Shown here: positions 1-7,845 of the stretch, one piece after another | Layout: each line of letters starts with the position of its first letter | How positions within the stretch are numbered: position 1 is the first letter of the stretch | DNA from: an uncultured Erysipelotrichaceae bacterium | Lineage (GTDB): Bacteria > Bacillota_I > Bacilli_A > Erysipelotrichales > Erysipelotrichaceae | Length of the DNA stretch: 16,897 nucleotides | Reading direction: 5' to 3' | Assembly (NCBI GenBank): GCA_910586285.1 | Contig: CAJUGR010000027.1 | Coordinates: 1 to 16,897 of the forward strand | Made by a program: the position numbers and the translations under genes | The notes under the pieces: generated by a model | Seen by the model: only the letters and a program-made list of their open reading frames with translations | Told to the model about the DNA's origin: nothing | Database searches by the model: none

Positions 1-1325
1 AGGATACATGCGGGCAAATTGTTCATGAATTTACGCTTGATCAACAATCACCGACATTGCGTCTGAACCACAGCGAAGATAGTTTTTATCGTAAAGAGCG
101 TACCGAAGTGACTTTTACTGTTTCGGATCGCAACTTAGCAGCTTATCAGCTGTTGGTGATGCGTGATCAGATCATCACGGCAGTAAAAACAGGCAAGAAC
201 AATGACACACTTACTTTGACACTGGATCAAGACGGTTCGTATGAAATTATAGGAACTGCTCAAGATGAAGTCGGCAATGTAAGTCAGATTAAAGATCAGT
301 TCATTGTGGATCAACAACCACCGCAGCTTCAGGTTTATTTTAATGAGATGCCGGCTCAAAATGCGCAGACATTTATCAGTAATCGTAATGTTGTGCTACA
401 TATGGCATGGCAGGATCCTTATTTGGAAACAAAACAGATTCGCGTTTTAAAAAACAAAGTGGAAATTCCGGTAAAAATGGAAGCACAGACGATGACACTT
501 TCTCTTTCAGCGTTGCAGGATCGCGAAGATACTTATGAAATAATGGTATTCTTGCGTGATTTGGCCGGCAATGAAACAAAGGGTAATTATCAGTTGCGAA
601 TGGATACATATTTGCCTTCGTTAAAATTTGTTGATGATCCGTTTCAAGGAAAAGCGCGCAATATTTCTTGGCAGCCAAGACTTCAGGAAGAGGATCTTGC
701 ATTTCATGTGAGCGATGTCATTCTTTATCGTAACCAACAGTTGGTAAAGGATTTTCATTGGGGTGATACGATCTCTGCGGAAGGGCGATATTTATTAACG
801 CTAAGTGTACGTGATGAAGCGATGAATGAAGCGACTTTACTTCCGCCGTTCGCTTTTACGATTGATCATACACCCCCGACTTATCGAATATTGGAAGCAC
901 AGCGAAAAGCGGAATTATTGGATCGAAACGTTTCTGTGGACAGCGAACTGTGTTTGTATTTACAAGATGCATTTTCCAAGGAAGTGAGCATTCATACCTT
1001 GACTCTTGATGGTCATTCACTGGAAATAACTCAGCGGGAACAGGATGAAAACGGAGAGTGGTATTATCCGCTGCGCTTTCATGAGGCCGGTGATGTCAGT
1101 TTACAGATTCATATCAGTGATGAGGCAGGTAATCATACGATGAAGACAATCGTTTTTCATGTATCTGATCAGATGAAGCAATCCGATGTAAAAACGGTGG
1201 AATCAACAGTACCGATGATGGAGATGAAACAGGAAAATGATATTCCTCCGGCTGTGATCGTGTGTGGTATTGTTGTTTCTGTTTTATTTGCTCGTTGGAT
1301 TAAGAAGACTTATGCGACAAAATAG
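1..1325 (+). CDS. Surface protein with tandem Ig-like repeats and C-terminal membrane anchor (5' partial)
   Basis: The reading frame is open from the first bases of the window, so the true start lies upstream and at least 440 residues are visible. Four Ig-like beta-sandwich repeats of roughly 90 residues can be seen. They are marked by recurring ends of the type D-E-x-G-N followed by an F-x-V/I-D-x-x-P-P boundary (near bases 280-320, 560-620, 810-880 and 1120-1165). A hydrophobic segment near the C-terminus (about bases 1243-1300), followed by a short Lys/Arg-containing tail, predicts a single membrane anchor with the repeats outside the cell. No LPXTG motif is present. It overlaps essC by 14 bases, which argues for co-expression with the type VII secretion machinery. 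A role as an extracellular part of the apparatus or as a surface adhesin is inference. The missing N-terminus may hold the informative domain. Confidence 0.8.
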   Translation, partial: DTCGQIVHEFTLDQQSPTLRLNHSEDSFYRKERTEVTFTVSDRNLAAYQLLVMRDQIITAVKTGKNNDTLTLTLDQDGSYEIIGTAQDEVGNVSQIKDQFIVDQQPPQLQVYFNEMPAQNAQTFISNRNVVLHMAWQDPYLETKQIRVLKNKVEIPVKMEAQTMTLSLSALQDREDTYEIMVFLRDLAGNETKGNYQLRMDTYLPSLKFVDDPFQGKARNISWQPRLQEEDLAFHVSDVILYRNQQLVKDFHWGDTISAEGRYLLTLSVRDEAMNEATLLPPFAFTIDHTPPTYRILEAQRKAELLDRNVSVDSELCLYLQDAFSKEVSIHTLTLDGHSLEITQREQDENGEWYYPLRFHEAGDVSLQIHISDEAGNHTMKTIVFHVSDQMKQSDVKTVESTVPMMEMKQENDIPPAVIVCGIVVSVLFARWIKKTYATK

Positions 1326-4300
1326 CTTTGTTGCTTTATCAGCGAGGCGGCTCTATGATATCGGCTTAACTTATGAAAGTGATACGTTGTGCCGATGGTT
1401 GGATCCTATTTCTCATTTGGTAAATTTCACCCTATGCAAGCGTAAACAATCATGGTGGTTTACGGAAGAAAATGATTTACAGCTGAAACCACAGAAGCTA
1501 GTTGCCAATCAGTTGTATCCGATGGTTTATCGTGGGGAACAGTGTCTGTTATTTGTATCGATCCAAGATGTTAAACAAGGCTTGGCTCAATATGTTGCAT
1601 TGCCTAAACAGGATGTGGTTTCCATCGGTCGAAATAGCGGAGATATCTGTTACGATAATCCGTTGGTATCGGCACATCATGCTCAATTACGTTGTTTGGA
1701 TGGGGATTGGTGGATTGATGATCTTCATTCCGCAAATGGCGTTTACGTAAATCATCGGCGAATTCGTTCTGCAAAACTGCAGTTAGGCGATTGTATTTAT
1801 ATCATGGGCTGCAGAATATTATTCGGCGTATCATTTTTGGCTGTTTATGGGGAAGGATCAATAGCGTTGAAAGCGCGATTACCGCCGTATCATCCATCAG
1901 AGGATTGCCGTGTCGTTGTATCACATCCGCAATGTATCGTGCGATCCTATCCTGTCGTGGATAACAGTGAACCTGTCACGTTTTCTTTGAAAGATCCCCC
2001 GGCTTTGGCGCAGCGTGAGCGTCAACCGATTCTATATATGCTGGGTCCTTCATTGACGATGAGCATAGCCAGTGTCAGCAGTTCCTTATTCATGTTGCAA
2101 AGCGTTATGGCAAACGGCCAGCCAATCACAACGGCAGCCCCCTCACTCATTATGGCCGGAAGTATGATGTTGTCAACATTGGCATGGCCGCTGTGGCAGC
2201 GTCGTTATGAGAAACGGCGGGAACGGGATCTTATTTGTCAGCGCAATCATTGCTATGAAAGGTATTTATCAAAACAACAGAGAACACTGGAAGCATTACT
2301 GGAAAAACAAAAAATGCGTTTGAACGACTGTTATGTGGCAATTAGCGATTCCTGTGAGGTATGGCGCTATGAATTGGCGCAGGGAGAAATGCACCTTTGT
2401 ATCGGAATCGGTGATCAGCCGGTAACGATGCCGTTTAGCGGCAATGATCATCCGCTACAAATTCATGAAGATGACATGGAACAAAAAAGACAGGAATTCC
2501 TGCATCAACGCTGTGTATTAAAGGGAGTTCCTTTGATCCTTACCATGCATAGACAGCGATGTTTCAGCGTCGTAGGCAGTAAGGCGTTACAGCTTGCTTA
2601 TGCACGCTATGTATTAGCGCACCATGTCATGCTGTATGATCCCCATTCTGTCCTTGTTGTCATCGCTTGTAAAGAGGAGGATGGTAACCTTTTTCCTCGC
2701 TTTTTACCCCATCAGTTCAATGAAGCGGGTTATCGTTTGCTTTGTCACGATATTCGCTCGATGGCAGCGCTTGCGATTCAGATTCGTCAAGCTGAACGGC
2801 CAATTTTGGCAATTTCTTTATCGGCAGAATTTACTACCTTTTTGATGCAGAATGCGAGCGACTTACCGCTGGCTTTGCTGGCTTGTCATGAGCCGTTGCC
2901 ATTTACTGAACGGATATTCTTAAAGGAGGGTAAAGGACAGTTATCGCATCAGGATTTTAAATGGCACTATGAAGAAATGTTTGATATGGTGATACATGAA
3001 CTTTGTAATCTGCAGCCGGAACGAATGCATCGTACCTTTCCGAAACAATTATCGTTTCTAGAAATGTATCATGTGAATACGATTCCACAGTTGCAAGTAG
3101 AAAAGCGCTGGCAGCAACGTGACAGTGAGAATTCCTTACAGGCACAAATCGGCGTAACGGCTGATGGCGGTGTCATGACCTTGGATTTGCATGAGCGATC
3201 CCATGGTCCGCATGGAATTGTAGCGGGGATGACCGGATCGGGTAAAAGCGAATTGCTAATCACTTTGCTTCTGTCATTAGCGATCAATTATAGTCCCTGT
3301 GATTGTGCATTTGTACTGATTGATTATAAGGGCGGAGGAATGGCCAAGGCCTTGGAGCGATTGCCGCATACGGCCGGGATTATTACCAATTTGCACGGCA
3401 GTTTGATTCAGCGATCGTTAAATTCCATGGATGTGGAATTATTGCGGCGGCAGCGACTGTTTGCTCAAGTCATGGAACAAATCGGTGCGGCCTCGATGAA
3501 TATTGATGTTTATCAGAAATTATATCATGAGCATCAGGTAAGTGAGGTCATCCCGCATCTGGTTATCGTAGCGGATGAGTTTGCGGAGTTAAAACAACAG
3601 GAGCCGCAATTTATGGAGCAATTGATCCGCATTGCCCGCATTGGTCGCTCCTTGGGAATTCATCTCATATTGGCGACACAGAAACCCAGTGGCATTGTGG
3701 ATGATCAAATTTGGTCTAATTCTCGTTTTCATATTTGCTTAAAGGTGGCAGATCAAACTGACAGTATGGATATGCTGAAACGTAAGGAAGGGGCACAGAT
3801 TAAGACAGTGGGTCGCTTTTACTTACAGGTCGGTTATGATGAGTTGTTTATTGAAGGTCAATCTGCTTATGCAAAAATGCCTTATGATCCGCAATGTTCC
3901 GGTTTAGGCCGTGCGTTTATCAAAGAAATGAATGCGGAAGGAAGAATCCTTCGCGAATGGAAACGTGAGGTAAAGCAGGCGGTGTGCAGCGAATGTAACG
4001 CTTTGATCGATGAATTGTGTCAGCTGGCGCACAAGCACGATTTATTTCCGCCGCCCTTATGGCTGAATCCGCTGCCGGAAACATTACATTATCAAGCGGT
4101 AGGAAAAGATTGTTTCGCTTTGGCAGATGATCCTGCACATTGTCGCCAGTTCCCGGTTGCGGTGAATGCCAATCAATGCAATACAATCTGCTTTGCCCAA
4201 AGGATTCATGATGCCGCTCAAGCGATAAGTTCCTATTTATCAGCACTGTTGCGCAGTGAAGCGGATGATTTGCCCCAGATTATTTTGATCGATGGAACAC

Positions 4301-5235
4301 AGGACTTACAGATCTGGGAGAGAAGTCCGGCTATTTACGGCCGTTGTACATTAGATCAAAGTGAGGACATCACCTTTTTGATGTTAATGCTGAAACACGA
4401 AAAACAATGCCGTTCTTCAAAACGGTGGCTATTGGTAATTCATCATGTGGCTGCGTTTTTAGAGGCATTTGAAAATGCGGATACATGGCTGCTTGATTTG
4501 GCCTTTGATCATGGGGGCAGCGGCATTCACGTATTGCTAAGTGCCACCTCCATGGCGGATATCAGAACCCGCTTGCTCCAACAATTTGAAAACTACTTTG
4601 TTTTTCATATGCAGGATGAACAGGAAGTACACAGCATTATCGGCAGAACATGGCGTTTTCATGATAATGCTTTACGAGCCATATGGAAAAAGCATGAGGA
4701 TGTATATGAGGTGCAGTTTGTGCAGGAAAACGGTATAGATACTCAACTTCACAATAAAAGAGATGTATCTCATATGCCAATACTGGAAGAATACCCTGCT
4801 TACTCGCAATTACAAGCGGAAGCTACATCTTCCGGTATTGTAATCGGCCGCTCACTAAGTGATCGCAAAGTATTAACTTTACCGTTAGAAGGAAATTGGC
4901 TGATCAGTGGTACGCAGTATCGACCTTTCTTTACCCTGTTAAAACAAATTGCCGCAAATGAGCAATGGCCGATTATCTTCGGTGATGATTTAGATGTCCT
5001 CACATGCGAAACGATGGCAATTCTGGCTTTGTCACCGACAGAATTAATGAGGAATCTTCATCATCCATTCGTAAATGAATGTATGCAGGATCAAAACGTA
5101 ATTTGGTGTGGTTTAGGTCTGGAAGAATTTCGTTATCTTTGGAATCTGCCTCCGACAATCAGTGTGAAATCACGTCAGGATGCGCTCTGGTGCCGCGAGG
5201 AGGTGGTCTTATTTCGCAGAATCATAACGCTTTAA
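1312..5235 (+). CDS. essC: EssC-type type VII secretion FtsK/SpoIIIE ATPase
   Basis: This is the membrane motor that recognises and drives export of WXG100 and LXG-type substrates in Firmicute T7SSb. From ATG 1312 it is 1307 residues. In order: an FHA domain (about 85-170, with I-G-R at 105-107, V-S-A-H-H at 119-123 and an S-A-N-G-V-Y-V-N turn); two membrane segments (about 240-262 and 277-298); then ATPase domain 1 with Walker A GMTGSGKS (639-646) and Walker B V-A-D-E-F (753-757), followed by the EssC signature ATQKPSGIVDDQIWSNSRF. Domains 2 (about 935-1150) and 3 (about 1170-1290) follow, but where Walker A should be they read NANQCNT (from 952) and L-I-S-G-T-Q-Y (from 1197), without the GKS/T lysine. 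Domain 3 is also short. ATG 1312 overlaps the upstream stop and has an AAGAAG-like ribosome site; an upstream in-frame GTG at 1264 would add 16 residues. Family assignment is firm. Confidence 0.95.
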   Translation: MRQNSFVALSARRLYDIGLTYESDTLCRWLDPISHLVNFTLCKRKQSWWFTEENDLQLKPQKLVANQLYPMVYRGEQCLLFVSIQDVKQGLAQYVALPKQDVVSIGRNSGDICYDNPLVSAHHAQLRCLDGDWWIDDLHSANGVYVNHRRIRSAKLQLGDCIYIMGCRILFGVSFLAVYGEGSIALKARLPPYHPSEDCRVVVSHPQCIVRSYPVVDNSEPVTFSLKDPPALAQRERQPILYMLGPSLTMSIASVSSSLFMLQSVMANGQPITTAAPSLIMAGSMMLSTLAWPLWQRRYEKRRERDLICQRNHCYERYLSKQQRTLEALLEKQKMRLNDCYVAISDSCEVWRYELAQGEMHLCIGIGDQPVTMPFSGNDHPLQIHEDDMEQKRQEFLHQRCVLKGVPLILTMHRQRCFSVVGSKALQLAYARYVLAHHVMLYDPHSVLVVIACKEEDGNLFPRFLPHQFNEAGYRLLCHDIRSMAALAIQIRQAERPILAISLSAEFTTFLMQNASDLPLALLACHEPLPFTERIFLKEGKGQLSHQDFKWHYEEMFDMVIHELCNLQPERMHRTFPKQLSFLEMYHVNTIPQLQVEKRWQQRDSENSLQAQIGVTADGGVMTLDLHERSHGPHGIVAGMTGSGKSELLITLLLSLAINYSPCDCAFVLIDYKGGGMAKALERLPHTAGIITNLHGSLIQRSLNSMDVELLRRQRLFAQVMEQIGAASMNIDVYQKLYHEHQVSEVIPHLVIVADEFAELKQQEPQFMEQLIRIARIGRSLGIHLILATQKPSGIVDDQIWSNSRFHICLKVADQTDSMDMLKRKEGAQIKTVGRFYLQVGYDELFIEGQSAYAKMPYDPQCSGLGRAFIKEMNAEGRILREWKREVKQAVCSECNALIDELCQLAHKHDLFPPPLWLNPLPETLHYQAVGKDCFALADDPAHCRQFPVAVNANQCNTICFAQRIHDAAQAISSYLSALLRSEADDLPQIILIDGTQDLQIWERSPAIYGRCTLDQSEDITFLMLMLKHEKQCRSSKRWLLVIHHVAAFLEAFENADTWLLDLAFDHGGSGIHVLLSATSMADIRTRLLQQFENYFVFHMQDEQEVHSIIGRTWRFHDNALRAIWKKHEDVYEVQFVQENGIDTQLHNKRDVSHMPILEEYPAYSQLQAEATSSGIVIGRSLSDRKVLTLPLEGNWLISGTQYRPFFTLLKQIAANEQWPIIFGDDLDVLTCETMAILALSPTELMRNLHHPFVNECMQDQNVIWCGLGLEEFRYLWNLPPTISVKSRQDALWCREEVVLFRRIITL
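5198..5204 (+). promoter_or_regulatory. Strong Shine-Dalgarno-like AGGAGGT inside the essC 3' end
   Basis: AGGAGGT lies inside essC codons for E-E-V-V, about 40 bases before the likely ATG of the EsaB-like gene. No ATG, GTG or TTG in the EsaB frame sits 5-10 bases downstream; only ATT 5211 does. It may be chance (Glu-Glu-Val codons), or it may load ribosomes for the coupled downstream gene. Confidence 0.3.
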
Positions 5236-5246
5236 CCGCAATACGA

Positions 5247-5483
5247 ATGATTCAAGTGCGGGCAGTGTTGATACAGACATCGCTGGATCTTCAGGTGGGG
5301 GATCAAATACGCGGAGCAGAATTGCGAGAAGTTTGTGTAGAGTGGTTTCAAGAACAAAACGGCAGCTGCCTGATTCCTCATGAGGCGCTTTTGATTCGAG
5401 CAGCGAATCAAAGCGTTTTGGCGATGAATCAGACATTGGGGGAGTTAGGGGTGGAAAACAATGAAGTATTCTATTTATTTTGA
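5247..5483 (+). CDS. YukD/EsaB-like ubiquitin-fold T7SS protein
   Basis: This is a 78-residue protein between essC and the WXG100 genes. The pattern matches the YukD/EsaB family, small cytoplasmic ubiquitin-like regulators or components of Firmicute T7SS: a first strand of alternating hydrophobics (MIQVRAVLIQTSLDL), a central helix (AELREVCVEWF), then a strand, and a C-terminal block TLGELGVENNEVFYLF that parallels the family's L-x-x-x-G-I-x-N-G-D-x-L ending. ATG 5247 lies 11 bases after the essC stop and gives a protein that begins exactly at the expected first beta strand. It has only a weak ribosome site of its own, so coupling to essC translation is likely. The frame is open further upstream inside essC, and a non-canonical ATT start at 5211 behind a strong AGGAGGT is an alternative. 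The family call rests on length, pattern and position rather than on a catalytic motif. Confidence 0.7.
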   Translation: MIQVRAVLIQTSLDLQVGDQIRGAELREVCVEWFQEQNGSCLIPHEALLIRAANQSVLAMNQTLGELGVENNEVFYLF

Positions 5484-5500
5484 AGGAGGAAAAAAGAAAC

Positions 5501-5797
5501 ATGAAAATCAGTGTAGAACCGCAGGCACTGGAACACAGTGCGGCGAAAATCGATGATCAATGTCAAGCATACGAGCGTACCTATCGGCGCCTATATCAAT
5601 GTGTCGATGAGATGCATACAGCGTGGCAAGGAAAAGACAACTTGGCTTATGTCAGTCAAATACGCAGCTTTGAGCAGGACTTTATCCAAATGGTTCGTTT
5701 GATGCGTACATATGCGGAGTTTTTGCGTTCATCAGCTCGTGCTTATCGGCGCACCCAAGAGGAAAGAACGGCGCAGGCACGCTCCCTGATCGGCTAG
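5501..5797 (+). CDS. WXG100 family protein (Esx, first copy)
   Basis: This is a 98-residue all-helical protein with the WXG100 architecture: helix, central turn W42-Q43-G44, helix. WXG100 proteins form helical-hairpin dimers exported by EssC and often act as partners for other substrates. The start is ATG 5501 behind a perfect AAGGAGG (5483-5489) that overlaps the stop region of the preceding gene. The C-terminal end reads Y82-R-R-T-Q86-E87, so the usual YxxxD/E export motif is offset (Q at +4, E at +5). The second copy downstream has a canonical motif, which suggests that the two form a heterodimer in which one partner carries the signal (inference). The C-terminal half is rich in Arg. Confidence 0.92.
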   Translation: MKISVEPQALEHSAAKIDDQCQAYERTYRRLYQCVDEMHTAWQGKDNLAYVSQIRSFEQDFIQMVRLMRTYAEFLRSSARAYRRTQEERTAQARSLIG

Positions 5798-5815
5798 AAA
5801 GAAGGAGGAGAAACA

Positions 5816-6112
5816 ATGGAAAATATTATGATTTCCTTGGCGGACGTTACAAAGACCGCTGCGGAAATGCGTCGTCAAAATGAACAGATGATGTTGGAAC
5901 TGACGGAAATGAAACAGATTATGAATCAACTTTCCGCAAATTGGCAAAGTCCGGCAGCGGAAACCATTCGCGCTCGCTTTAACGGCATGGTGCCGATCTT
6001 TGAAAACTATCGGGATGTTGTAGAAGGCTATGCTAAATTTTTAGATCATACCGTAACCGTATATGAAGCGACCGAAAACAGCATTCATCAGAACGCTTCG
6101 TCCTTTCAGTAA
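5816..6112 (+). CDS. WXG100 family protein (Esx, second copy)
   Basis: This is a 98-residue helical hairpin protein with a W43-Q44-S45 turn (a common WXS variant of WXG) and a C-terminal Y83-E-A-T-E87 that fits the YxxxD/E T7SS export motif. ATG 5816 follows AAGGAGGAG with ideal spacing; a second ATG at 5828 is less well placed. It starts 18 bases after the first Esx stop and diverges strongly from it in sequence, so this is a tandem pair of different Esx proteins rather than a recent duplication. It is probably a secreted substrate or co-substrate of the EssC encoded upstream, dimerising with itself or with the first Esx. Confidence 0.92.
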   Translation: MENIMISLADVTKTAAEMRRQNEQMMLELTEMKQIMNQLSANWQSPAAETIRARFNGMVPIFENYRDVVEGYAKFLDHTVTVYEATENSIHQNASSFQ

Positions 6113-6126
6113 GGAAAACTCACGGT

Positions 6127-6375
6127 ATGAATCAAATGAGGAAAGCTGCCTATGCTCACCAACAAAAGTGTTTACAGGATGCGGTGAATTCTATGATATC
6201 AGCCATCTATGCCTTACAAAAATCTCAGAACGAATTGAGTCAAGCCTACCAAAGTGATGAAACACTACCGCTCCTTTCCCTTTTGAATCAATGCTTACAG
6301 GAATTGAAAGGAATAAGACAGAACTGTGAAACGCTGCAACGTCGCTTTGTCGGCTGTCTGTCTTGGATGTCATGA
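6127..6375 (+). CDS. Small helical T7SS-associated protein, possible effector partner
   Basis: This is an 82-residue protein with no named domain that I recognise. It is rich in Gln, Leu and Ala with heptad-like spacing, consistent with two helices separated by a D-E-T-L-P turn near residues 44-48. It lacks a WXG motif. It lies 14 bases after the second Esx gene and ends in an ATGA overlap with the putative effector gene. In LXG-toxin operons of other Firmicutes, small WXG100-like helical proteins encoded just before the effector bind its N-terminal helical domain and promote its export; the same job is inferred here from size, helicity and position. It contains three Cys residues. The start at ATG 6127 has an AAGGAAA ribosome site at a somewhat long distance; a second ATG (6136) is possible. 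Confidence 0.7.
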   Translation: MNQMRKAAYAHQQKCLQDAVNSMISAIYALQKSQNELSQAYQSDETLPLLSLLNQCLQELKGIRQNCETLQRRFVGCLSWMS

Positions 6376-7376
6376 CCAAGCTGCATATTGAAAGCAGTGT
6401 GTTTCCCGCTTTGGACGATCAGCTGCGACAAGCACAGGATTGCATGGTATCAGCACATCGCTATTTGCGTATGGTTGCTAAGGAAGGCTTACCGCCGGGA
6501 ATTTATCGCAATGAAGTAGATATTTTAGATCGTCATTGTGACCATATGACCACTACCATTCAGCATATCCGCCGCTTTGTTTCCCGAAGTGCAACTGCTT
6601 ATGAACAGGTAGAGCGGCAATTAAACACAAATGCAGAACGTATTACTACCTCCCTTTCCATCGGCTCAAGCTATTACGATACGCTTGCTTGGGGCATGGA
6701 ATCCATAATGTCATTGGTGCATTCTAAACCGGCTAAAACAAAAACCTCGATGGGATATCGTGAATGGTATACAGAATGGTTTGATACCAATCATGACTTT
6801 CATTTTCGGGGATTGCGTAATCGAACCGTTCGCTCTTTGATTCTGGATGGTATCAGTGCTGAAGGAGCAGCGGGTATCCATTTGGTGAATAGCAATCGTT
6901 GGTCACGCAACGATCACATCACGAATCGCATCGGTGTCCAAGTCGGGAATGCGGAAATCACTGGCAATGTTCAAGGAAAGCTGTTTGACGGTAAGCATTT
7001 CGATCCGCAGGTACAGGCAGAAATTACTGCAAAGGCATCGTTAATTCACGGTGTGATCGCCCAAAATTGGAACAATGAAAGAATGGGATTCGGTGTCCAG
7101 GCAAGCGGTGATGTGGGAGTTGCTCAGGCAAGCGGAAAAGCGGTGATCAGTAAAGAGGAGTTTACCGTGAAAGGAAATGTAGGAGCAGCTGCATTACAGG
7201 GGGAGGTAAAAGGTACCATGGAATTTTTGGGAGCCACCATTACCGTAACGGCGGAAGGAGAGGTTGGCGGCGTGGGTATCGGCACAGAATTTTCCGCTTC
7301 CTCTCATTCCATGGAAATCGGTGGTAAGCTCTCCTGTTTGGTAGGCGGGGGTATGTATATTAAAGTGGATTGGTAA
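6372..7376 (+). CDS. Putative T7SS effector: LXG-like helical N-terminus with Gly/Ala-rich beta-repeat C-terminus
   Basis: This is a 334-residue protein starting at ATG 6372 within an ATGA overlap with the preceding stop, so it is translationally coupled. A TTG at 6363 is a weaker alternative. Residues 1-95 are helical, with an L-P-P-G-I turn at 40-44 and a Y77-E-Q-V-E81 motif matching YxxxD/E; this resembles the helical targeting domains of T7SSb effectors. A linker (about 96-150) follows. Then about 180 residues, to the end, show short amphipathic beta strands with alternating G/A/S and hydrophobics, for example GVQASGDVGVAQASGKAV, ending G-G-G-M-Y-I-K-V-D-W. Such repeats occur in polymorphic-toxin-like proteins, but no catalytic domain is recognisable and there is no obvious immunity gene. 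It could be a membrane-active effector or a structural secreted protein. No signal peptide is seen, as expected for T7SS substrates. Confidence 0.75.
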   Translation: MTKLHIESSVFPALDDQLRQAQDCMVSAHRYLRMVAKEGLPPGIYRNEVDILDRHCDHMTTTIQHIRRFVSRSATAYEQVERQLNTNAERITTSLSIGSSYYDTLAWGMESIMSLVHSKPAKTKTSMGYREWYTEWFDTNHDFHFRGLRNRTVRSLILDGISAEGAAGIHLVNSNRWSRNDHITNRIGVQVGNAEITGNVQGKLFDGKHFDPQVQAEITAKASLIHGVIAQNWNNERMGFGVQASGDVGVAQASGKAVISKEEFTVKGNVGAAALQGEVKGTMEFLGATITVTAEGEVGGVGIGTEFSASSHSMEIGGKLSCLVGGGMYIKVDW

Positions 7377-7421
7377 GAAATCAGTTACATAAAAGAAACT
7401 CATTAGGAAGGAGTTAAAAAT

Positions 7422-7697
7422 ATGAAAAAAGAATTATTGCCTTTAGGCAGTGTTGTATTATTGGAAAACGGCACGAAGCGCATTATGATCTGCGGGCGGC
7501 TGCAGCAACGGGAAAGTGATCAAAAAATATTTGATTATTGCGCCTGTTATTATCCGGAAGGGATTTTGAATTCAGAAGAACTGTTTTTATTTCAACACAG
7601 CGATATCGAAACGATTTGTTTCATGGGCTTTCAAGATGAAGAAGAAGCGAGAATCCAAACATATATTCAAAAACGCTGTGCGGAATTACATATCTGA
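7422..7697 (+). CDS. DUF4176 protein, T7SS-associated
   Basis: This is a 91-residue cytoplasmic protein matching DUF4176 over almost its full length: L-L-P-L-G-S-V-V-L-L near the start, then I-M-I-C-G-R-L-Q, D-Y-C-A-C-Y-Y-P-E-G-I and H-S-D-I-E-T-I-C-F-M-G-F-Q-D-E-E-E. DUF4176 proteins are typically encoded next to LXG effectors and Esx genes in Firmicute T7SS loci. An accessory, chaperone-like or regulatory role is usually assumed, and the molecular function is not settled. The start is ATG 7422 behind AGGAAGGAG (7405-7413). It is the last gene before a hairpin terminator, so it closes the operon. It is also the only gene positioned where an immunity gene would be expected, though nothing in its sequence shows that function. 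Confidence 0.88.
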   Translation: MKKELLPLGSVVLLENGTKRIMICGRLQQRESDQKIFDYCACYYPEGILNSEELFLFQHSDIETICFMGFQDEEEARIQTYIQKRCAELHI

Positions 7698-7702
7698 TTA
7701 AG

Positions 7703-7735
7703 CGGGATCACGTTGTGATCCTGTTTCCCTTTTTG
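7703..7735 (+). terminator. Rho-independent terminator of the T7SS operon
   Basis: A 9-bp stem (CGGGATCAC / GTGATCCTG, with one G-U pair) has a GTT loop and is followed by a T-rich tract (TTTCCCTTTTT). It lies 5 bases after the DUF4176 stop. Confidence 0.75.
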
Positions 7736-7791
7736 ATCGAAATGAAGACATAATGGTATCAGGGATACTGTCGGAAAATGCGGTTCAAGGT

Positions 7792-7819
7792 TTTATTCAC
7801 GATAACATTGTGGTAAAAT
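7792..7819 (+). promoter_or_regulatory. Extended -10 promoter for the ATP-grasp/esterase operon
   Basis: TGG-TAAAAT (-10 at 7814-7819 with upstream TG) lies 16 bases after a weak -35 TTTATT (7792-7797). The 14-mer ATTGTGGTAAAATA recurs exactly before the rsmF-like gene at 12311-12324, which supports it as a real promoter core. Confidence 0.6.
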
Positions 7820-7845
7820 AATGTTTAATTGAAGGAGATGAGGTC

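Noticed and set aside
1264..1311. Upstream GTG start for essC adding 16 hydrophobic residues
   Set aside because: It would overlap the anchor-coding region of the previous gene by 62 bases and produce an N-terminal hydrophobic stretch before a cytoplasmic FHA domain. ATG 1312 is better placed.
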